DNA of 64,000 nt. It comes from Variovorax flavidus. GTDB lineage: Bacteria; Pseudomonadota; Gammaproteobacteria; Burkholderiales; Burkholderiaceae_C. The stretch covers positions 36,552 to 100,551 of the forward strand of contig NZ_JASZYE010000013.1 of NCBI RefSeq assembly GCF_030317145.1, given 5' to 3'. Each line of letters begins with the position of its first letter. The stretch's first letter is position 1. The position numbers were made by a program, and so were the translations under genes. This document shows positions 35,601 through 43,305 of this stretch, one piece after another. The notes beneath the pieces were generated by a model. It did not search any database. It saw only the letters and a program-made list of their open reading frames with translations, and was not told the origin of the DNA.

Positions 35601-37926
35601 TCGAGTCGCCGCCGAGATCGAAGAAATTGTCCGTGCGACCGACGTTGTCGATGCCCAGCACCTTGGCGAAGACGTCGCATACGTGCCGTTCGGTCGGGCT
35701 TCGGCCTTCTTCATAGGGCTCGGACAGCTCGGGGCGCGCCGTCGGCGGCGCCGGCAGCGAGCGGCGATCGAGTTTGCCGTTGGGAAGCAGTGGAAGCGCA
35801 TCGAGCGCAACGAACGCTGTCGGGACCATGTAGGGCGGCAACCGCGTCGCGAGGTGTGCGCGCAGCGCATCCACGCCCGGCGCTCGCTTCGCGGTGAAGT
35901 AGGCCACCAGGCGTACGTTGCCGGGCTGGTCCTCGCGTGCGATCACCACGGACTGGTCGATCGCGGCGTGCAACGACAGTGCGCTCTCGATCTCGCCGAG
36001 TTCGATGCGGTAGCCCCGGATCTTGACCTGGTGATCATTGCGGCCCAGGCACTCCAGCACGCCGTCGGCACGCCAGCGGCCCAGGTCGCCGGTCCGGTAG
36101 AGCAGGGCGCCTTCCTCGTTCCGGAAGGAATCCGGCAGGAAGCGCTCGGCCGTGAGTTCGGGGCGATTCAGGTAGCCGAGCGTCACCCCGGCGCCCCCGA
36201 TGAAGAGTTCGCCGACAACGCCGACCGGCAGCGGTTGAAGCGCTGCATTGAGCACGTGGAACTGCGTATTCGCCACCGGGCGCCCGATCGGGACAGTCCC
36301 TTCGACTTGCTCGACCCGATGGAAGCTCGACCAAACCGTCGTTTCGGTCGGACCGTAGCCATTCCAGAGCTGCTGCACCATCGGCAACAGCTTGCGGCCG
36401 AGGTCCGGTGGCAGGGGCTCGCCCGTGCAGATCGCGAGCATGTCCGCGCAACCAGGCCAGCCCGCGGCAAGCAACAGGCGCCAGGTCGACGGCGTGGCAT
36501 CGATGAATGTCACTTTTTCTCGCTCGACCAGCGACCGCAACAGCGACCCGTCCACAGCCTGGGCCTTGTCGGCAACAACGATGCGCGAGCCGACAGTCAG
36601 CGGTAGAAGCAATTCGGACACGGCGATGTCGAACGACAGCGTCGTCACTGCGAGCGTCACGTGGTCTGTGCGGATTTCCGGCACGCTGCGCAGACTCGAC
36701 AGGAGATTGCACACGCTGCGATGCGGCACGCGCACTCCCTTGGGTCGGCCCGTGGACCCCGAGGTGTAGATGACGTAGGCGACTGCCTCGGCGTCGTGGT
36801 GGGGCGCCGGCATGGCAGCGCTGGGCTCGATTTCGTCGGCACGCACGATGGCGAGCGAAGTGCCAGACCAGCGACCCTCGGTCGATCCATCCACCACCAT
36901 CACGCGCAACTGCGCATCTTCCGTCATGAAGGTCAAGCGATCCGTCGGGAACGAGGGGTCCAGCGGCACATAGCCAGCGCCCGCCTGCAAGATGCCATAG
37001 AGCCCCACCAGCATGTGCTCGTTGCGGTCGCAAGATAGTCCGACGAGGTCGCCCGCGCCGACGCCATGGTCCTTGAGTGCAGCCGCGAGGCCATTGGCCC
37101 GTCGGGCCAGTTCCTCGAAACTGAGTTGCACTCCGCCTGCCGCTGTCACTGCAATGGCCTCAGGCGTTGCGGCCACCTGACGCGCAATCATCGTCTCGAT
37201 GCGCAGTCCAGCCTCCTGCGCTGCCGACGTGGCGTTGAACGACGCCAGCAGAGCGCGGTCGCTTTCACCGAGGGCGAATGCCGCGACAAGGCTGATCTCG
37301 GCATGCGCGTCGGAAGCCCAACGCACGATGGCTGAGCGATAGATCTGGAGCCAGCGCTCGACCGTTGCTCGATCCAGCACGGCGCTGTCGTAGTGGCCGT
37401 TCAGTTGCAATCCTCGAGGCGTCATCGATGCGTGCAGCAACAGGTCGAAGGTCAATCCCTCGATATCGATCGCGTCCGCCGAAAAATGAAAGATGGCTCC
37501 TGTTCGCGACGCGCCAGGTTGATGCGCCGAACCATGGGCATCAGGCGGCAAGGCGGCGTGCTCCTCGCCAGCAGGCCATGCTTTCACGGCCTGTGCTGCG
37601 AGTTGGCGCAGACCTGTGGCGTCGTCCACCCGGAAGCGCACAGGAAGAGCGATGCCCGTCCCCTGCTGCAGGGTGACACCGACCAGCAAATCGGATTGCT
37701 GGGCCAACCAGTGCGTCATGCCTGCGAAGACACCGAGCAGAATCGATGGCAGTGGGTCGCCGGTCACCTGCGCCAGGCGATGGGCGCATGCGGTGCTTTC
37801 GGCATCGAGTTCAAGGAAGGTCACAGCGGGTGCGAAATTTGCACCCGACGAACGCGCGTGATCCAGTGGAAGATTGGTCAACAGTGTTTCCTCGCATAGT
37901 TCGAGCCCGTCGATCCGACAACTCAT
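32611..37926 (-). CDS. hybrid NRPS-PKS: partial C, A, PCP, KS, non-catalytic AT
   Basis: A 1771-aa megasynthase. Residues about 20-240 match only the C-terminal lobe of a condensation domain; there is no HHxxxDG. Adenylation domain about 250-720, all core motifs present: YTSGSTGRPKG near 385, WNGYGPTETT near 525, YRTGDLGRW, NGKLDRR near 715. Carrier domain with FFDLGGDSI near 774. Ketosynthase from about 837 with TACSTS (Cys near 1007), ETHGTA (His near 1144) and SNVGHL (His near 1180), all intact. Acyltransferase from about 1360 (LLFPGQD), but the nucleophile motif reads GHGVG instead of GHSxG (near 1442) and the HAFH/YASH region reads ASRAIN (near 1539). The end is a Gln-rich helix LMQQQLTML where an ACP usually follows; none does. 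By-eye specificity residues D-I-S-D-I-T-G-V-W, low confidence. Start MSCRIDG has AGGTG upstream. No thioesterase or phosphopantetheinyl transferase nearby. Confidence 0.9.
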   Translation of the reverse strand: MSCRIDGLELCEETLLTNLPLDHARSSGANFAPAVTFLELDAESTACAHRLAQVTGDPLPSILLGVFAGMTHWLAQQSDLLVGVTLQQGTGIALPVRFRVDDATGLRQLAAQAVKAWPAGEEHAALPPDAHGSAHQPGASRTGAIFHFSADAIDIEGLTFDLLLHASMTPRGLQLNGHYDSAVLDRATVERWLQIYRSAIVRWASDAHAEISLVAAFALGESDRALLASFNATSAAQEAGLRIETMIARQVAATPEAIAVTAAGGVQLSFEELARRANGLAAALKDHGVGAGDLVGLSCDRNEHMLVGLYGILQAGAGYVPLDPSFPTDRLTFMTEDAQLRVMVVDGSTEGRWSGTSLAIVRADEIEPSAAMPAPHHDAEAVAYVIYTSGSTGRPKGVRVPHRSVCNLLSSLRSVPEIRTDHVTLAVTTLSFDIAVSELLLPLTVGSRIVVADKAQAVDGSLLRSLVEREKVTFIDATPSTWRLLLAAGWPGCADMLAICTGEPLPPDLGRKLLPMVQQLWNGYGPTETTVWSSFHRVEQVEGTVPIGRPVANTQFHVLNAALQPLPVGVVGELFIGGAGVTLGYLNRPELTAERFLPDSFRNEEGALLYRTGDLGRWRADGVLECLGRNDHQVKIRGYRIELGEIESALSLHAAIDQSVVIAREDQPGNVRLVAYFTAKRAPGVDALRAHLATRLPPYMVPTAFVALDALPLLPNGKLDRRSLPAPPTARPELSEPYEEGRSPTERHVCDVFAKVLGIDNVGRTDNFFDLGGDSILVLRALAELQKTSAQPLSANMFFQQPTPEALGAQLDSGTSAQPPIRPEPARERLSSGNDEPIALIGMAGRFPGAASVEQFWDNLCAGRDSISFFDEATLDPAVKAVLRDNPNYVRARGLIDDVEWFDAAFFGINPKEAELMDPQQRLFLEICWECMERAGYTPDQCPGSVGVFAGMNNATYFLHHVQKQPDMVDDFGAFQVMLANEKDYIATRVAHRLNLTGPAIAIHTACSTSLVAVAQAFHALRSGQCDAALAGGIAITCPPRSGYLYEEGAMLSPDGHTRSFDERAQGTVFSDGAGVVMLKRLSDALVAGDPIYAVLRGVAVNNDGGAKASFTAPSIDGQAAVISASLASAGVDARSISYVETHGTATPMGDPVEIEGLTRAFARHTSDTDFCRIGSVKSNVGHLVTAAGVAGLIKTALALHTERIPPTVHFTRPNPRIRFETTPFRVNDSLHHWPRADAPRRAGVSSFGVGGTNAHVIVEEAPSRDDSDISAAPQLLVLSARTPTALAAARTRLAAHLEAHPRICLPDVAHTLRVGRKIFAHRACVVARSPAEAAAALRTADGSGGFSGTAATSRPQPVLLFPGQDAPPYRGMGRALYAQEPVFRAAFDECHSAFERVQGFDLRAHMFADDPAAFAQAATFAIEYALARQLLALQVKPAAMLGHGVGAFVAAVLAGVMQLDDAVKLVELRADSMHTQRAEIMLSISRTAAELSQLLPEGVSLAADNGPTGCLVAGPIDGLERLRASLEAQGIESRLFLASRAINLTSLAGTPCGSKLPDIRLSAPRLPIYSTLTGRLLTPEEATDPSYWVRHLRETVRFSPALSEVTSQLGHPLFIEIGPRHTVPTLSRHRPAEEAPSPAIVLLGNGPHDECSAWRLAAGRIWAMGAEIDLVALDERANKHRVPLPTYPFERKRCWLDATAASATSPDLRSHGMAPVAVAPAPDAAREPTASAAPHDGLLQQVVASQMQLMQQQLTMLSASPLNGSGSMES

Positions 37927-38269
37927 TCGGACCGCACCTGTAGGACGCGACTCGAATCCACGTCCCTCCGTCATTCCCCCGAAGCCATTGTATACTTTAG
38001 TTACAATAGTTGGTCAGATTCTAGTCAGGTTTCCTCCTCAACTGCGAATTCCCATTTGGAGGCCGAACATAGCGGACGTTCGATACTTCAGGGGCGCGGT
38101 CGCCACAGGGTCAGATGCGAGTCGCGGCGGGGCCGCAAAGGCTGTCCCGTGGAGGAGAGGTCCGTGAGTCGGGGCGTGGTCGCAAAGCTAGATGGGCTCG
38201 CTCCCATAGAAGTCGGTGCCTATCGGTTGTGTCAGTAGGACATTTCGACGGAACAAGAAGTTGGATCAG
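37927..38269. other. intergenic region with an ATTGTA/TACAAT dyad and tRNA-like fragment
   Basis: 343 bases upstream of the NRPS-PKS. It contains a 6-bp inverted repeat ATTGTA (37987-37992) and TACAAT (38002-38007) around an AT-rich centre, a possible regulator site for the megasynthase promoter. Just below it, the minus-strand stretch at about 37935-37972 reads as GRGFESRPTG in the long frame, the kind of peptide produced by translating a tRNA 3' half. The T-stem does not pair properly, so it is at most a degenerate tRNA piece. No condensation-domain N-terminal half can be found here. Confidence 0.4.
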
Positions 38270-38501
38270 ATGACTCGGCTTGCTGCCCAGAAGAAAGCTT
38301 GGGTGAAATGGCGCGGCCGCTTGCGAGCGGCTCGACTACGTCCTTGAGCCGTCTGCAGGCGCCGCTTCAGACATTGGAACTGACTTGGAAACCTCCATCC
38401 GGCTGGTGCTCGAAGCGTTGGATGAGCTTCGAGCCACCTACACGGATATGACGGTGATCCAGCGCGACGCTAGCGGCTACGAAATGCGGGATCGCTTGTA
38501 G
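38270..38501 (+). pseudogene. small gene broken by a frameshift (tentative)
   Basis: An ATG at 38270 with GGATCAG upstream gives MTRLAAQKKAWVKWRGRL and stops soon after. In the next frame, from about 38325, it continues as ERLDYVLEPSAGAASDIGT and then LETSIRLVLEALDELRATY to a TAG at 38499-38501, without a start of its own. The two halves read naturally as one protein of about 75 residues with a single frameshift near 38322. No family recognised; could also be a coincidence of open frames. Confidence 0.35.
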
Positions 38502-38528
38502 TACGCCCAGCGGCGTCACCAGCTCAAT

Positions 38529-38735
38529 TCAGCTTTTGTCCCCAGCGGCGCGGCCCGTTAGCTGCCGTTGGATTGGCTGGAGCCAGTCGGTCGCCGCCTG
38601 CGCGGGCGGCAGGCTGCGCAGCCTTTCGTCTTGCCAGAGGTTGGCGGCTAGGTCGTCGAGTTGGTCCGGGTCCACCGTGCGCCATCGGCGCTGTAGCTGA
38701 TGAGCGCAGACGGCAATCCAGTCTTGTCGGTCCAT
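38529..38735 (-). CDS. small LexA-controlled protein of unknown function
   Basis: A 68-aa protein from ATG 38735 (MDRQDWIAVCAHQLQRRW...), with GAGGTCT immediately before it. Two further in-frame ATGs at 38744 and 38753 exist, but the latter almost touches the LexA box. The sequence is helical and amphipathic, rich in Trp, Gln and Arg, with DPDQLDDLAANLWQDERLRSL and PPAQAATDWLQPIQRQL. No signal peptide or known domain. The 20-base LexA box at 38755-38774 covers its promoter region, so it should be induced by DNA damage. Function unknown; small SOS proteins in other bacteria often block division or modulate repair. Confidence 0.65.
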   Translation of the reverse strand: MDRQDWIAVCAHQLQRRWRTVDPDQLDDLAANLWQDERLRSLPPAQAATDWLQPIQRQLTGRAAGDKS

Positions 38736-38754
38736 AGACCTCATAATACCCATT

Positions 38755-38774
38755 TACTGGATATTTATACAGTT
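38755..38774 (-). promoter_or_regulatory. LexA (SOS) box
   Basis: TACTGGATATTTATACAGTT on the plus strand: CTG-N10-CAG with AT-rich centre, matching the E. coli consensus TACTGTATATATATACAGTA at 17 of 20 positions. On the minus strand it contains TATAAAT, a possible -10 element for the small gene starting at 38735, so bound LexA would cover that promoter. Confidence 0.75.
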
Positions 38775-39120
38775 ATCGAGAGGGGACGTACTTCTCTAGA
38801 TTCGGAAAGCGAACGACGGCTGAGATCCAAGGCGCAGCGGCCGCAAAGGCCTGACGGTCGCCACTTATGCGTGTGCGCCTCGAATCAAGATCGGCGACAC
38901 CGCGACCGCTCGTTTTAGGAGACGAACACGAGGAGTAGACTGCCTGACGCCCCTGAGCTTGCTGCCGTTCCGGCGTCTGCTGTTGGAGCGACGTGACTTG
39001 GCAAGCGCCGCTTTCGGCCTTGAGACGAGCACTGGGGTCGGGCTGTCCCGGAGATGGGGCGGACATGCCGAGCGAGTGAGTCACTTTCGTTCAGCGATCG
39101 CATCTCGCAAGGAGGTCCCT
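38775..39120. other. intergenic region upstream of ldhA-like gene
   Basis: 346 bases. Holds the AGGAGG ribosome-binding site of the downstream gene (39110-39117 region). An in-frame extension of that gene back to 38959 exists but lacks a ribosome-binding site. No other gene or strong promoter seen. Confidence 0.4.
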
Positions 39121-40116
39121 ATGAAGACAGCCGTGTTCAGTACGCGAAGCTACGACAAGACCTTGCTGACGGCGGCCAACGTCAAGGCGGGGCATGAACT
39201 GACCTTCCTGCAAGACCGGCTGACGTCCAACACGGCGTCGCTGGCCGCCGGCTGCGTGGCCGTCTGTGTTTTCGTGAATGACAACGTCGATGCCGAAGTG
39301 CTGGCCATGCTGGCCGCGCAGGGCACACGGCTGGTGGCTACCCGTTCCACCGGCTACAACCACATTGACGCTGTGGCCGCCGCACGGCTGGGCGTCGAGG
39401 TCGTGCGCGTCACCGACTACTCGCCGCATTCGGTGGCCGAGTTCGCCGTCGGCCTGCTGCTGGCGGTGAACCGCAAGATCGCGCGGGCCAGCGCGCGCAC
39501 GCGCGACGGCAACTTCGAACTCGACGGCCTGATGGGCTTCGACCTGCACGGCAAGACAGTAGGGGTCATCGGTACGGGCAAGATCGGCACCATCTTCGCG
39601 CGCATCATGCTGGGCTTCGGGTGCACGGTGCTGGGCTATGACCAGTACCACAACCCTGCCTTCGAGGCCATGGGCGGGCACTATATGAGCACGGTGGACC
39701 TGGTGCCCGACTGCGACGTCATCTCGCTGCATTGCCCATTGACGCCCGAGACACGGCACGTCGTGAACGCCGAGTCATTGGCACGCGTCAAGCGGGGCGC
39801 CGTCCTCATCAACACCAGCCGCGGTGGCCTGGTGGACACAGAGGCTGCGATCGCCGCGCTGAAGACCGGGCAGCTCGGCGGACTGGCGATCGACGTTTAC
39901 GAACAGGAAGCCAGCCTGTTCTTCCAGGACCTGTCGTCGACCATCATCGAGGACGATGTGATCCAGCGGCTGGTGTCGTTTCACAACGTGATCGTGACGG
40001 GCCATCAGGGCTTCTTCACCCAGGAGGCCATCGGGCAGATCATGCAGACCACTATCGAGAGCATCAGTGCCTTCGAGGCGGGGACCGAACTGGTCAACCG
40101 CGTTCCGCTTTCCTGA
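39121..40116 (+). CDS. ldhA: fermentative D-lactate dehydrogenase (D-2-hydroxyacid family)
   Basis: A 331-aa NAD-dependent dehydrogenase, close in length and wording to E. coli LdhA (329 aa). It has ATRSTGYNHIDA near residue 78, the nucleotide-binding GVIGTGKIG near 150, CPLTPETRHVVN, catalytic Arg in LINTSRGGLVD near 235, Glu in YEQEASLFF and His in VTGHQGFFTQEA near 296. It reduces pyruvate to D-lactate with NADH. AAGGAGGTCC precedes the ATG. No operon partner; the disrupted iclR lies 3'. Confidence 0.9.
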   Translation: MKTAVFSTRSYDKTLLTAANVKAGHELTFLQDRLTSNTASLAAGCVAVCVFVNDNVDAEVLAMLAAQGTRLVATRSTGYNHIDAVAAARLGVEVVRVTDYSPHSVAEFAVGLLLAVNRKIARASARTRDGNFELDGLMGFDLHGKTVGVIGTGKIGTIFARIMLGFGCTVLGYDQYHNPAFEAMGGHYMSTVDLVPDCDVISLHCPLTPETRHVVNAESLARVKRGAVLINTSRGGLVDTEAAIAALKTGQLGGLAIDVYEQEASLFFQDLSSTIIEDDVIQRLVSFHNVIVTGHQGFFTQEAIGQIMQTTIESISAFEAGTELVNRVPLS

Positions 40117-40291
40117 CCACCTTGACCGCGTGAGCGCGACTGCACAGCGTAACTTTGGCCAGGACCGCGAAGGGCAGCAACCGCGGTATACCTGCCGGAT
40201 AGCGGTCGATGGCGAGGGGCTGGACAGGAAGTTCGGATCTCTCGCAAGCTGTCGTCACGGCCATTCGCCAGAAGCGATTCTTCCGCCGGGA

Positions 40292-40310
40292 TGGTCAGAA
40301 AAGACCTTGC
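40292..40310. repeat. 19-bp repeat, copy 2
   Basis: TGGTCAGAAAAGACCTTGC, identical to the polB 3'-end copy at 27081-27099. On the minus strand it reads PQGLF then a stop, echoing the end of polB, but the frame upstream has no PolB likeness. Confidence 0.6.
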
Positions 40311-40341
40311 GGTGCGATGCAGCCGCGGCAGCGATGTGGCA

Positions 40342-40807
40342 TCAGTTCTTCCAATCAGCCGCATGAATGGCGGCGACGATTTCAGCAGCGGCGCTCACCA
40401 GCAACGGCCCGACCTCGTCGTGCAGGAAGCTGCCGTTCAGCCACGTTGAGGCTCCGCCGACCGACAGGCCGAGAAGGGTGCGGCCGTCACCAAGATTCAC
40501 CGGCACGGCGGCTGCGGAAATTGCTGGATCCCATTCGCCTTCGGTCGTGACAAAGCCTCGTACGTCGAACTGAGCTTGCACTTCCGCGAGCCTCCGACTC
40601 AACGGCGGCCAGCGGCTGCCCTCTGCGGAGGCTATGCGCTTGAACAGCAATTCGCGCTCGATCGTCGGCGTGGCGCATAGGACTGCACGGCCCATGGCAG
40701 TGCGAGCGAGCGGCAAGCGTGCGCCGACGTCCAGACCGAGGATCAGTCGCGCTGTGCTGCGGCAATGTGCGACGTAGATCATTTCGAGGTCGTGCCTTGC
40801 GCCGGCG
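40342..40807 (-). pseudogene. IclR-family regulator, C-terminal ligand-binding part (gene disrupted by inversion)
   Basis: The minus strand reads ARHDLEMIYVAHCRSTARL and on through LDVGARLPLARTAMGRAVL to VNLGDGRTLLGLSVGG, the effector-binding domain of IclR regulators, ending WKN at 40342. It has no helix-turn-helix in its own orientation. Its upstream neighbour on this strand is antisense to the matching DNA-binding domain, which lies on the plus strand from 40808. The junction is at the 10-bp palindrome GCGCCGGCGC (40799-40808). The nominal start codon further up belongs to the antisense stretch. Confidence 0.75.
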
Positions 40808-40981
40808 CGAGGCATTGAACTGCTTCGGGCATTCAAGCCACAGGACCGTTGGTTGAGTCACGGCGAGATCGTGCGACGTACTGCATTGCCGCGGGCGACG
40901 GTGTCACGCCTGACCTTCACGCTGACTGCGCTTGGCTATCTGCAGCACCGGGACGAGGCGGGCGAATTTGAGCCCCACAAA
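40808..40981 (+). pseudogene. IclR-family helix-turn-helix fragment, inverted relative to its C-terminal part
   Basis: The plus strand reads RGIELLRAFKPQDRWLSHGE, then IVRRTALPRATVSRLTFTLT and ALGYLQHRDEAGEF (to 40969), the full winged helix-turn-helix of IclR proteins, but without a start codon. It then runs into unrelated sequence at the stop of the next LysR gene. Turning this about 175-bp segment around would put the domain in frame order ahead of the 40342-40807 part. So a local inversion, with loss of the first residues, is the simplest explanation. Confidence 0.75.
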
Positions 40982-40985
40982 TTAG

Positions 40986-41903
40986 TCAGTCATCGAGCGA
41001 GGCTTCGTTCGGTTGTATCTTCAAAAAATCAACAAGTGCGCGCAATTTGGGCGTCATCCCGCGGCGGCTGGGGTAATACAAGGTGAGGTTTGGAAGCGAC
41101 GGCGTCCATTCATGGAGCACGCGCACCAGGCGGCCGCTCTCGATCAGCCCCTCGACGTAAGCGCTGGTGATGTAGGCCGCGCCAATACCGTCCAGCGCAG
41201 CCTGCACGATGGCGGCGACGTCGTTGACCACGACCGCATGAGTCGTCGGAGACAAGTTGAGCGGCTTGCCGTTCTTCACGAACGCCCATCGCTCGAGCAC
41301 ACCGCTGCTCTTGTAGCGAAAGCCGACGCGGCGATGGCCAAGCAGGTCGTGTGGCGTAGACGGCGTGCCGTACCTGGCCCAGTGCTCCGCCGTGGCGACC
41401 ACGTAGCTGGACATCGACGGGCCGACCGGCACGCCGACCATGTCGCCGTCAACGATGTTGTTGTAGCGAATGCCAGCATCGAAGCCGCCTTCGATGAGGT
41501 CGGTCAGCGTGCTGTCGATGGAAAGCTCGATGCTCAACTCGGGGTACGCATCCAGGAACTTGCGCAACACCGGTTGCAGCACGACCATGTGGGCCACTCG
41601 AGGCAGGTTCAGGCGCAAGGTGCCTGTCGGGCGGGCATCGGTCTGTGCCAATGCGCCAGCGGCCTCGTCCAGTTCAAGGACCGCGGGACGCACGCGTTCG
41701 AGGTATCTCTCACCGGCCTCGGTCAGACGCACGCTGCGGGTGGTGCGCGTGAACAAGGCGATGCCGACGCGCGCTTCGAGCAGGCGGATCGATTGGCTCA
41801 CGGCTGACGGCGTCAATCCCATTCGAGCCGCCGCCGCGGAAAAGCTACGTGACTCGGCTACCTGCACGAAGGCGACGAGACCTTCGAGGTTTTCCTGGCG
41901 CAT
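40986..41903 (-). CDS. LysR-family transcriptional regulator
   Basis: A 305-aa regulator. The N-terminal helix-turn-helix reads FVQVAESRSFSAAAARMGLTPSAVSQSIRLLEARVGIALFTRTTRSVRLTEAG. A substrate-binding domain of the CrgA-like subgroup follows (GTLRLNLPRVAHM, GFDAGIRYNNIVDGDMVGVPVG, KNGKPLNLSPTTHAVVVND). Divergent from an MFS exporter and quinone reductase, its probable targets, with 164 bases between starts. Ligand unknown. Confidence 0.93.
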   Translation of the reverse strand: MRQENLEGLVAFVQVAESRSFSAAAARMGLTPSAVSQSIRLLEARVGIALFTRTTRSVRLTEAGERYLERVRPAVLELDEAAGALAQTDARPTGTLRLNLPRVAHMVVLQPVLRKFLDAYPELSIELSIDSTLTDLIEGGFDAGIRYNNIVDGDMVGVPVGPSMSSYVVATAEHWARYGTPSTPHDLLGHRRVGFRYKSSGVLERWAFVKNGKPLNLSPTTHAVVVNDVAAIVQAALDGIGAAYITSAYVEGLIESGRLVRVLHEWTPSLPNLTLYYPSRRGMTPKLRALVDFLKIQPNEASLDD

Positions 41904-42067
41904 TTTCTTCAGCGTGCTTAGTCAAGACCGGCGCGGCATCGCGCGAAATTTCTTCCGATTATGTAGCGACGCTACAAGCCTCATTTGGAAACTGCCGGCT
42001 TATCGAGGCGAGGTGTGACGCCCACAGTATGGGCTTCGGCATCAGCTCATTCACTAGGCAGTTCGCA

Positions 42068-43297
42068 ATGAACACTTCGGCACTTCAATCACCGCTTCCC
42101 AACGGGGACGCTTCGGCAAGAGGGCGTTCCATTCTGCTGGCCGCCAGCGTAGTCACGGCGGTCTTCGTGCTCTCCAATTCCGCCACGCCTCTGTACATGC
42201 TGTGGCAGCGCAAGTTTGGCTTTTCATCAGGCATGCTGACTGCCATTTTCGCGGCGTACATCGTCGGGCTGCTGGTCACGTTGCCCGTCGCGGGGCAGCT
42301 CTCGGACCGCCTGGGCCGCCGGCCAGTGCTGCTGCCCGGCCTGGCCAGCGCGCTGGTCGCCTGTGCGCTCTTTGCAACCGCGCAGTCCGTGGGTGCGCTG
42401 ATGATCGGCCGCTTCCTCACGGGCGTCGCCGTCGGCGTCATCGTTTCGGCCGGCATGGCCGCGGTCGTCGATGTGGGGGGTGCCGCGCTGAAGCGCAAGG
42501 CGTCGCTGGCGGCATCGGTCGCGATGGTGCTTGGCGCCGGACTCGGTCCTTTGGGCGCGGGTGTCGTCGCGCAATGGACACACGCGCCGATGCCGATCAC
42601 CTTCGCCATCGAGGCAGCTTTCATCCTGCTGGCCGGCATCGTGGTGATGACGTTGCCCCTGAAGCAGCACCCCAGGCATCACGCCGCGGCCAGCGCGAGC
42701 CGCCTCGGGCTGCGCATGCCCTCCATTCCGGCTTCGAACCGCGAGCATCTGCTTCAAGGCGTCGCGGTCTTCGCACCGGGCCTGACGGCGACTTCCTTCG
42801 TCCTGGCGCTTGGCCCCTCGCTCCTGTCTCGTCTGCTCGGCGTATCGAGTCCTCTGGTGGCCGGTCTGACGGCGTGCGTGATGTTCCTTGCCGCGACGGG
42901 CGTGCAGTTTGCAGCGCGCGGCGTCTCGGTGCGCGCCATGTTCTTCCTCAGCTGCGCGGCCACTGCAGGCTCGATGACCAGCCTGCTGGGCGCCATCTAC
43001 CTTGGCAGTCCGGTGTTGCTTGTCGCCGCCGCGATCCTCGCGGGCGTGGGGCAGGGGCTGGGGCAGCTCGGCGGCCTGACGCTCATCAGCATCCACGTGC
43101 AGGAGGCGCATCGCGCCGAAGCCATTTCGCTTCTCAACATGGGCGCCTATGTCAGCGCAGGGGTGCTGCCGATGCTGAGCGGATTCGCGATCGATCTCGT
43201 TGGCCTGCGCGGCGGCGCCACGATCTTCGCCAGCGTTCTGTTGTTCAGCGTCTCGCTGTCCGTCTTGCACATCGCCCGTCATGGAAGCCGGACTTGA
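42068..43297 (+). CDS. MFS transporter
   Basis: A 409-aa major-facilitator protein with twelve predicted membrane segments. It has the loop 2-3 signature GQLSDRLGRRPVLLPG near residue 80 and a Pro/Gly-rich ASVAMVLGAGLGPLGAGVV, as in drug:H+ antiporters. The start MNTSALQ at 42068 is taken; MGFGISS at 42029 is an alternative that would add 13 residues. Eight bases before the flavodoxin-fold gene, so one transcript. Controlled probably by the divergent LysR. Confidence 0.88.
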   Translation: MNTSALQSPLPNGDASARGRSILLAASVVTAVFVLSNSATPLYMLWQRKFGFSSGMLTAIFAAYIVGLLVTLPVAGQLSDRLGRRPVLLPGLASALVACALFATAQSVGALMIGRFLTGVAVGVIVSAGMAAVVDVGGAALKRKASLAASVAMVLGAGLGPLGAGVVAQWTHAPMPITFAIEAAFILLAGIVVMTLPLKQHPRHHAAASASRLGLRMPSIPASNREHLLQGVAVFAPGLTATSFVLALGPSLLSRLLGVSSPLVAGLTACVMFLAATGVQFAARGVSVRAMFFLSCAATAGSMTSLLGAIYLGSPVLLVAAAILAGVGQGLGQLGGLTLISIHVQEAHRAEAISLLNMGAYVSAGVLPMLSGFAIDLVGLRGGATIFASVLLFSVSLSVLHIARHGSRT

Positions 43298-43305
43298 GGC
43301 ACTTC

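Noticed and set aside
37935..37975. Possible tRNA gene or att site at the NRPS-PKS 5' end
   Set aside because: The frame gives the tRNA-like peptide GRGFESRPTG, but the T-stem does not pair and no anticodon arm or acceptor stem could be drawn. At most a fragment.
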